Of a stretch of DNA of 64,000 bases, positions 56,276 to 64,000 are shown in pieces. The number at the start of each line of letters is the position of its first letter. Position 1 is the first letter of the stretch. Made by a program: the position numbers and the translations under genes. The DNA lies in NCBI GenBank assembly GCA_017591395.1, contig WEDG01007400.1:241354-305353 (forward strand). Direction: 5' to 3'. The notes under the pieces are model-generated. The model was not told where the DNA came from, did not search any database, and saw nothing but the letters and a program-made list of their open reading frames with translations. This DNA is from Schistocephalus solidus (taxonomy: Eukaryota; Platyhelminthes; Cestoda; Diphyllobothriidea; Diphyllobothriidae).

Positions 56276-57679
56276 TGGCGGAAATCCACTGTCCAAAAGA
56301 TCCCATGCCACAGGCATCCCCAAGTGGAAGCGTCTCGAGTTTGGCAATCAACCGGTCCAGTGCCAAGAAGACTTGCAGGCTCCAGTCGACAACACCACCG
56401 GGTGGACCCAGTAGTGGTTTCTGCGGAATGTTGTTCACTAAACTGCCCTGGACGTACTCAGTAATGCATGTAAGCAACAGGATTACCATTATTTGCCTTT
56501 CAATAAGAACGTTTACTAACGAAAAAGCCATGGCGGTGGTGGCTAACCTCCGGTCTTACAAAGTCAACTGATTATTGTGTCCTAAACACACACAAGTGGG
56601 CTATTCTGCTGGAAAACAAACAGAGGCCATCAGACGCTACCAAAATAAATGCCGTACGGTTTCTGACACGAGACGTGATCCTGCAGGAATTCCGACGAAT
56701 GGCGCGATAAGTAGAGATGCGAAATTGATGCAGTGAAAGACACATGCGCCTGAACCCGCATCCAGACTTCTCGACTCTGTCATTAAATATGACAGATATG
56801 GGCGATGGAAGAGATAGTGCGGTAGCTGTAGCATAAGTCTACTAAAGCTTAAAACAAATCCCGCCGCAATCAACCGTCCCTGAACTGCCATGCTGTGGAG
56901 CAGATGGCGAACATAATCGGAATCGACCGTAAAATTAATAACAACAAAAATAATTTTCTTTAATGCTGGGTTACCATTATTTTCCTTTGCGGACATTTTC
57001 GCTGGCTGACGTCGATATCTGAAGACGATGAAACCCTGCGTAATAGGTCGAGGGAGCCAGTTGGTTTGCCAACACCATCTTATCACAATAGCTAATGTAG
57101 GCCTAGAACCCACGATAATATACCGCAACTATTCTGATCTTCGTCGGGTAGACCAAGCCGACCTATACTACCAAGTTCACTTCAGTATCCCACTTTTCTA
57201 CTCAGAACTGAAGACTACCTATCGAAATGCTGCTGTCTGCATCTTTTTTAGCTGTCCGAACTGGATATTTAGAGCAGGGGCGACAGGACCTTGCTAACGT
57301 CAAAGGTTGGTTAGCGTCCCTCGGGTAAGCTTGCTAACGATTTCGTGAACAATCTATTAGGAAAAGAACCAACTACCTGGCTGAAATATGGCTTGCTCTG
57401 ACAACCAAGATGAAGGGTAAAGAAGACGATTCGTAGATGTCGCTGAATGTGTACATTTATTGACCGTTTTCAGCTTAAGCAACTTGCCGTGGTAGGCTGT
57501 TGAAATGGAACGGAGTTGATCTGAAATCCTCTGAGGGCAAAAATAGGTCTACCGCTTTTGCCAAAACTTTTTTATAGTGGACTGATTGAGGGATAAAGTA
57601 CTTTCCTCACCTCAAAGGTTGGCATACAGTAGGAACACCATCCTTACTACATGATATCACACTCTCGATGCCCCTCCAC

Positions 57680-59125
57680 TCACGATCAGGGATACAATCC
57701 TCCTTGCTGGAAACTCCGCGTCAATTACGATGACGAAGACGATGACGACCACCACCACCTCCACGACCATCAACACCACATCCTTTGCCACGCACACCAC
57801 GGTTGACATCACTTCCGACTCTCAACAAACCAAGACCCTCACGAGCACTCGTCCCGAAACTGTCCTCATCACGATAGCATCTGCACCTCACGCATTGGCC
57901 TGGTCAGTCATTGCAACGTCCATCTCACACTGACACGTGCTTCAGTGTGTGGAGCCCCAACACGCTCTCGTCGGATCCGCCTCCACTACACACATTGCCC
58001 ACGGACATTCCCTTACGAAACGGGACTAATCGGTCTTATGCGCATTTACATAATCAGAGTTTACAGCGATATCCACACGACATACGCACTGCCCACGGAC
58101 AGTGGTTAGAGTTTTGTGCTTGCTACAAGGAAGAAAATGAATGAGCGACTTTAAAGCTGGGCCAATTTTGAATCGAAAACATCACATTAGCATCATGACA
58201 TACGCACCCAGGATAGCAGAAAAATCTCCTATATTCAGTTCTAAGAACTCCCCATGCACTAAAAAGATCATTAATAGTAGCTTCATTAACGCATCCCAGT
58301 TTGCAGTTCCTATAAATCCTGTCTTCATGACCACCGCACATGAACGGCACACATCGGCCGGGAAGTTCACATGCGAATCCATCGTAGTCAGTCCAATGTT
58401 CGTCTGCGCGGAGTGGCTGACTGGTATGCTGAGAGTCAGGCTGCAACGACTCATTCTTTACGTGACCTTCAACCCTCTCAGACATATGAGAGACGAGCTG
58501 CTAACCACCTTATTTAGAAAAATCCTGGTGCTTGCATTTTTGGGGCCAGATTGAGTGCGTGGTTCACGTAGACGAGATCATTAGTTATGTATGTAGTTGC
58601 GCCTATTCCACGCAATCATCCATTAATCGACTCGAACGGTACCTGAGACCTGAAATTGGGAAAAGAGAGTGAGATCCATGCCTCAGCGTATGTTCCTCAC
58701 TATACAAAAATCTGAGGAGCTTGAAGATATCATGGTGGACTAAAAGCCGTGGCTTGACAGGTTTCAGACTGATGGCATAACTTGGACCACGTGATCAGCT
58801 CAGTGTGTGTGTTTTGTGCGGAGTGGGAGACTGGTGGACTGAGGGTCAGGCCGCAATGGTTTCTTCTTAATGAGGCCTTGGTGACGTTCACACTACCTGG
58901 GATCTAAGCCAAATAGGGTGCCAGCCAATTGAACCCGATCCCGCCTCCTTTTTTCGTGAATCACTCTTGACACCAGCAACAGACATTTGAGGGATGAGAG
59001 AGCCTGGTAGCTGCAGCGATAATCTATTTTCACTTGAAACTAACCCACGCACAGTTCACCGTCCCTGCACCACCATGCTGTGGAGGACATGGTGGACCTA
59101 GTCAAAATCGGCGCTCAAATTGTGT
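57680..59125 (+). mobile_element. ZF-LINE finger-to-tail relic, unit 3
   Basis: Same arrangement as unit 2: Thr-rich spacer near 57745, finger remnant to about 58040, a 107-bp insertion, and tail ending with GTGGACCTAGTCAAAATCGG at about 59112. Confidence 0.65.
58090..58196 (-). mobile_element. 107-bp insertion with 11-bp target duplication, unit 3
   Basis: GACATACGCAC occurs at 58079-58089 and 58197-58207, with the same inserted sequence as unit 2 apart from a few substitutions. The insertion therefore predates the split of units 2 and 3. Confidence 0.7.
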
Positions 59126-60279
59126 CATGTAAACCTAGAAGGGCCAGAAGGCAGGCGTTATTTGGTATATGCCCTCATAACAAATCCAAAATAAAGAGGT
59201 GGGCTGGGATGATACACCAGGGCACTAGCTGATGTCGCGCCAGCCACCTCCGTGAGACTGTACTCTTTAAATATTCGAAAATGTCCACTCTTTTTGATGT
59301 TGTTGCCGTGGACAGTGATGCAACGGTAGTTGCTTTCAGTTTTGTGTAACGGCGGAAAATCCGAATCTTGCAGAGGCTCATACTTTGTTAAATATCTGCT
59401 TCGGTTGCGATGTTGAGCAGGCAGTCACCCACGAATAATAAATGGTGGAAGTATTTCGGCATAGACATGGCGGAGTCTTTATGTAGGTCAACAAGCTAAA
59501 ATCCACTCACATACCATTCCGGGAAGGACAGAATCACCAATGTCACTCTCGTACAAATGCCCTTACAATAATTGCATTGACGTCAGTCTTGAACTTCAAC
59601 TGCACAAAATTCACTTGCAATATCTGACATCCAAACTTGGTTATAATAACATTGCAGTGTTAAATACTACAGATGCTCCTTTAAGTATTTTGTTGCAACA
59701 TGGTTCTGTTTGACGTGGGGACGCTCTATGGACATTCGAGAGGCTGACATTGTCAGAAAAGGCGTGTTGTAGAAAACAGTTAGAGCATATGTCCACAAGA
59801 TTTTACGATATTCACAGAACCAAGAGTTTCGCTTTTGGTGACCAGCTTTTTGTGACTGCAATTCATTTGATTTTCTCTACGGCGTTCTTCCAGTTGCAAG
59901 AATTGTTATACTTTTCAATGATTGTGGGCGCATTGTGGATGAAATACAAGACGAGCACTCCTTCTTTACCGCGATATAAGCATATTTCACTGAACAGGGA
60001 AAGGTGCTTAATTGCTCTGAGAGGTTTTGACGGCCATATAGCGTCTCTCTTTATCAAGACTGAATCTTAATCCAGTTTCCGAAGCCTCGCATCGAAATAT
60101 ATTTTGGAGTTCATATTTGCACCTAGGTTCTTATATCACTGCAGGGTAAAATAATGTAAAGACGTCTTTAGTTAGTTTGTGCTAACATGTATTTAGTTGA
60201 CGTGGGACGTTTGAAGAACATTCACGAGGCTCTCACAATCAGGAATAATGAACCGTACTCAATGAATGTTTCTTCATAG

Positions 60280-60807
60280 ACCCTTCAACGAGTCACATCG
60301 ACATCCCCAACCTCGATGTCCAAGCCTGGATATCAGTAAAAGGACTGAACTGGCGTACGAAGCGCATAAGTTCGAAGAAAAACGAGGCCAAACATTGTGA
60401 TCACACGCTTGACACGGACTAACAACGTTGGAAACTGAGCATGTGGCAGCTGACGGTAGAATTCAAATGAGAGTAGTGCGAAGTAAACTCGAACAAGAGA
60501 ACGTCCGAAGCCTGCAGCTCAATCAACTGCAATTGCACATCAGATGGGGCGTCGTCATAGGGAACGTCAAAGGAAGTGCTGACAATCTTGAACTCTTTCG
60601 AATGAGAACGCCCATCATTGAAGCGCGAAGAGAATTCACTCCGCAGGGTTGACAGCACACTGATGCATTCTTTGTTGTCAACGAGGGCTGCATCACACCG
60701 GGTGAGGTGCGGAAATGGACATAGTCGCCCTCATACAGCTGTTTCTCCCATAGAATCAGCTTTGTTTCGAATGCCTGCACGTGGGCTTCCATGTTCGTGA
60801 TGAACAC
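60280..60807 (-). pseudogene. hAT-transposase-like relic, unit 3
   Basis: Same as the unit 2 copy, but the single frame of unit 2 is broken here near 60710 (one base missing in GTGCGGAAATGG) and near 60465-60480. Only the piece 60419-60658 remains open. The frame breaks argue against a translated protein in this copy. Confidence 0.55.
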
Positions 60808-61478
60808 ATTACGTCCTTGAAGTTTCAGGTTAAGAATTAATCGTCAGACCATTCGGGGTTGAAGACACGACGTACGATGTTAACCATCCGGAGACTGGTA
60901 GCTGCGCTTTGCTTCTGCTCTTTAGGCATAGTAATCGGGGTTACTGTGCGGGAACTCGATGTCTGTAATATAAGCATGAAATAAATTTGCTTCGCACGTC
61001 ACAGCTCACACACTGCGCACAATACACGCCTTGAACCTGGTATAGAATATGCTGGTGAAGCACATTATTGAAGGTCTTCTTTGAAGTATAGGTAGATTGT
61101 ATGCACGACATTACCTTCTCCCGCGTGCTGAGAGACGGACAGTGCGAACCAAATAAACAACAACTCGAAATGTCTAACCCCAACGTCAATTAAATATTAA
61201 TCTCTCACATTTCAGCCTACTCATTTATGAAATGTCCATTAATTAACCTCATCATTTACGCAAATAGTCCTGCACGAGAGCCCCCTAGGAAAAAGACGAG
61301 AACCGTACTACCCAGCTTGAACGTCACCGAATGATTAAAAACCCGATGTTAAACAAGGTTAATTTTCGGAATTTTTATGAAGAAGAAGGTTTTTAGACTT
61401 TGCTTCATTTATCATGAAAAATAACTAACAACCTACTTGTAGGCTAATTTTAGTCAAAAACAATTGCAATCCTACTCA

Positions 61479-64000
61479 CAACTCAATGGAAAGTTTCATT
61501 CAACCAACTAGACAGACTTAAGGCGATGGACAATCACTTGTTTCCAAAACAGCATAGGAACATGGATCTGACGGCTTTAAACCGTCCACGAAGGGCAAGA
61601 CGTCCTGCTCTGTCTTCCGCTGTTCCTCCTCCTCCGGTGACTGCTACTGCTGTCGATGGTGATGGTAATGTTTCTGTTGTTCTTGTCGTTGATGTTGATG
61701 CATAGTCCCCACCTGAACTTTGAACGCTTTTTCTATGAAAATTAGGGAAAATAATTGTTAATTACTAGAGTCTATAAAGAGAGGGTGCAAGTGGGAGCAG
61801 ACTTCTGGACTTAAAGGGCCCCTTTACTAGCTCGGATTTTAAAGCCCTGAATGGGCAGAGCACTCACTGTGTGACCAGTTGCAAATTCCTTTGAAACTGG
61901 ACGGTCTCCCGATCCCGACTTTCTACCTGCCAACAGATCGAGCAGGCAGTGTCCCAACCTCCCTGCCTCGTGCCAATTCCCCGGATAAATCCAAGTTGGC
62001 GATGGGTGGCAGGAAGGCTCTTGGCTTCCAGTGGCATCATCCTCCCATCATCCGCGTCATGCCACCTGGTCTCAATGTTTATTGGAACAAATGTTCCGGT
62101 CTCTATAGTAATAATAGAAGAAGTCCATTAGTGGCTTCTGAACAACGGTTTCATATTTTCCTGCTGACGTTCTATTGTTGCATTGATTTTCGTCCGACAA
62201 AGTGACATTTCCTGGCTCTCGAAAAATTTCATTCGTCTATAAGTAGCGAAAGAAATAAACCGCTTGATAACGTCAAAAGATTTGACGAATAGATAACACA
62301 GACTCATCTCGAAAATACTGTGCATGTTAACCAAATTTTCCTTTACCTCGGATGCTCCACGGTGATTATAGTGCTGCAGAGATTACAAACTGGGTGCGGA
62401 CATATCTTGGAAATGCTGGCGTTGCAAATTTCCGTCCCTAGGATATCTATAAGAAAGAAAATTAACAGTAAAAGATGATTTACAAAGTTGGACATTTCAG
62501 TCACACGCACTTACCTACTGATTCGGCTAACAAGTTGGAACACTGTTCCGTTGCCGAAAAATATCTACTCCTCCACTGATACTGATTGCAGGCCTTAATT
62601 AATAATAGAATAGTGGCGCACAAGAAGAGCTCCAGCATTTTTGCCAAGTACCTAGTCGTGAATGTGCAGCTCTGCTAAGGCAATCGATTTTCGGGTTGTT
62701 TTTGAATTGTCTACCTTCGATTAAGCAGTGCAGCATGGTAGCGGAGCACGTGCTCAACACGTGTGCATGTTTCAGCTCTAACTGAAATTATTTGAGATGC
62801 CGTTTCGGCTGTTTGGGGATATTTTGCTCAGATGAGTCTGCCTCGACCACCTCGAATGGTGTCTAACGATACACGATTAGATTTCGGAAGTTTAGCTGGT
62901 TAGAATCAGCATGGACACTTCCCTGAGGTTCTCTGACAAGTCATCTGGGATGTACAGCTCAAGGTAAACGCCTGGTGCTAATGCCATTTTTCCGATTCAA
63001 CAGTGACCAGGCTTTTAAATTCGCTCATTCTTTTTCCTTCCTTGTAGCAAGCACATAACTCTAACCACTATAGCTAAACGTATTTTAAAACTGACTGCAA
63101 AAAGCTGGAGTTTCGATATGTTAGTGAAAGTGTTGGTGGAAATTCTGTGCATCTGACTTTTCCTTCAATTAGTCGTGATATAACTACATACAGAAATTAA
63201 CCGTCAATCCTTGGCTTTAATAACGTTGCAGGGTTGAATACTGCAGAGCCTACTTAAAGGACTTTGAAGCATCATGGTTATATTTGACGTAAGGACGCTC
63301 TAGGGACGGTCAAGAGGCTGGCACAGTCCGAAAGGGCTTTTTCGAAGAGTTATAACAAGAAACAACAGGAAGCCCTTTTTCTCAGCTATTCATTTTAAAT
63401 TCCACTACTTTTTATCGTCGAGTTGTAAGATACGCTAAAGTTGCCGACGACCGCGGGCTCATTATGGTCTATGGCCGGCATATTTAGGATGAAAAGCTAG
63501 ACGTTCACTCCTTCTGTGCAGCGATATAAGGATATTCAACTAAGCAGTGCAAAGTGCTTCATTCATCTAAGAATGTTTGTCGGCCAGGTCGTCACCTTTT
63601 TATTTACAATTGACAGTAACAAATGCTTGTGTCTTCATCTAATCATCCACTCCAGTGCGTTGAATTTTCAAAGGCTTCTTCAGAACAATTTAACGATAAA
63701 CCAGACAGAAAACATGGACAAGAGACTCTCCACCATCCCACATAATCAGAACTTTTATCAACGCAGAAACAGTACTTTACTGAAGTGCTCAACCGTATGC
63801 TACTTTTCTTACCTCCAAAGTTGAATAAGAATCAGAAGGCCGACAACTTTCGACGCAGTGTCCTTCAATGGTATCGCTAAAACCGGACATATTTATTTAA
63901 CATCTCTATTTTTAAGTCCACTTATCGTTTGTCACTTTACTCCAATCCTGCCCGTGATCATTGCACATCTAAAGTTTGCCTTGAATTTTGGGCTTGCGTG
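61479..64000 (+). repeat. Tandem unit 4, cut by the window end
   Basis: Colinear with 53017-55530 at high identity, but with many scattered one- or two-base insertions and deletions (for example 61715-61745, 61905-61990 and 62200-62345). Many lie in homopolymers. All modules up to GGGCTTGCGTG are present. Confidence 0.8.
61526..61705 (+). CDS. Conserved 59-residue ORF, unit 4 copy
   Basis: Identical in translation to unit 3 (MDNHLFPKQHRN to VVLVVDVDA). It stays intact although indels are frequent just downstream. Confidence 0.35.
   Translation: MDNHLFPKQHRNMDLTALNRPRRARRPALSSAVPPPPVTATAVDGDGNVSVVLVVDVDA

Larger units (their letters stand above)
53017..61478 (+). repeat. Tandem unit 3 (8.46 kb), most complete
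   Basis: Contains every module seen in the array: the 59-codon ORF, the minus ORF, the module with GTGCACCCTTCAGAAAC, linker relic, ZF-LINE relic with the 107-bp insertion and the hAT relic. It serves as the reference for the other units. Confidence 0.85.

Overview
This is eukaryotic DNA, most likely from a tapeworm of the diphyllobothriidean type (Schistocephalus/Spirometra/Dibothriocephalus). The evidence is threefold. A non-LTR retrotransposon here ends its reverse-transcriptase ORF in C2H2 zinc fingers, a family I associate with those worms. The two recognisable host genes carry flatworm-style mini-introns of 35, 44 and 39 bp. The rest is a dense graveyard of transposons with long AT-rich non-coding stretches. 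The order-level assignment rests on memory of the families, not on a search.

Left part (1-6.1 kb): one fairly complete but broken ZF-LINE (endonuclease tail, linker, RT, five zinc fingers, 3' tail), then two overlapping fragments of a CR1/Jockey-like LINE on the minus strand and a second, older ZF-LINE fragment.

Gene part (6.1-29 kb): two real host genes. A complete two-exon GTF2H5 (TFIIH subunit TTDA/Tfb5) lies at 7164-7420 (+). A uracil phosphoribosyltransferase homologue (UPRT) has five recognised exons between 19929 and 16701 (-); its last exon was not found. Around and inside them are fragments of a second LINE family (called LINE-B here), ZF-LINE 3' tails, one with a nested insertion, tRNA-derived SINE-like sequences, and three copies of a motif that folds like the hammerhead ribozyme of Penelope-like elements. 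Two of those copies form a head-to-head inverted pair. Long stretches hold nothing I can recognise.

Retroelement (29.2-32.9 kb): a Ty3/Gypsy-type LTR retrotransposon remnant (gag, protease, RT-RNase H, integrase) with many stops and frameshifts, cut off inside the integrase.

Right part (32.9-64 kb): a large tandem duplication. A landmark sequence recurs at 37511, 44867, 53017 and 61479, giving units of about 7.4, 8.15 and 8.46 kb and a partial fourth. A partial, older unit precedes them. Each full unit is a mosaic of a conserved 59-codon ORF, an unrecognised minus-strand ORF, a ZF-LINE linker relic, a ZF-LINE finger/3'-tail relic and (units 2 and 3) a hAT-transposase-like relic. Units differ by an inversion, a roughly 0.3-kb deletion, a 107-bp insertion with an 11-bp target duplication and a local foldback. 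The genes do not form an operon or pathway. The interest lies in two housekeeping genes embedded in transposons and in how the tandem array evolved.
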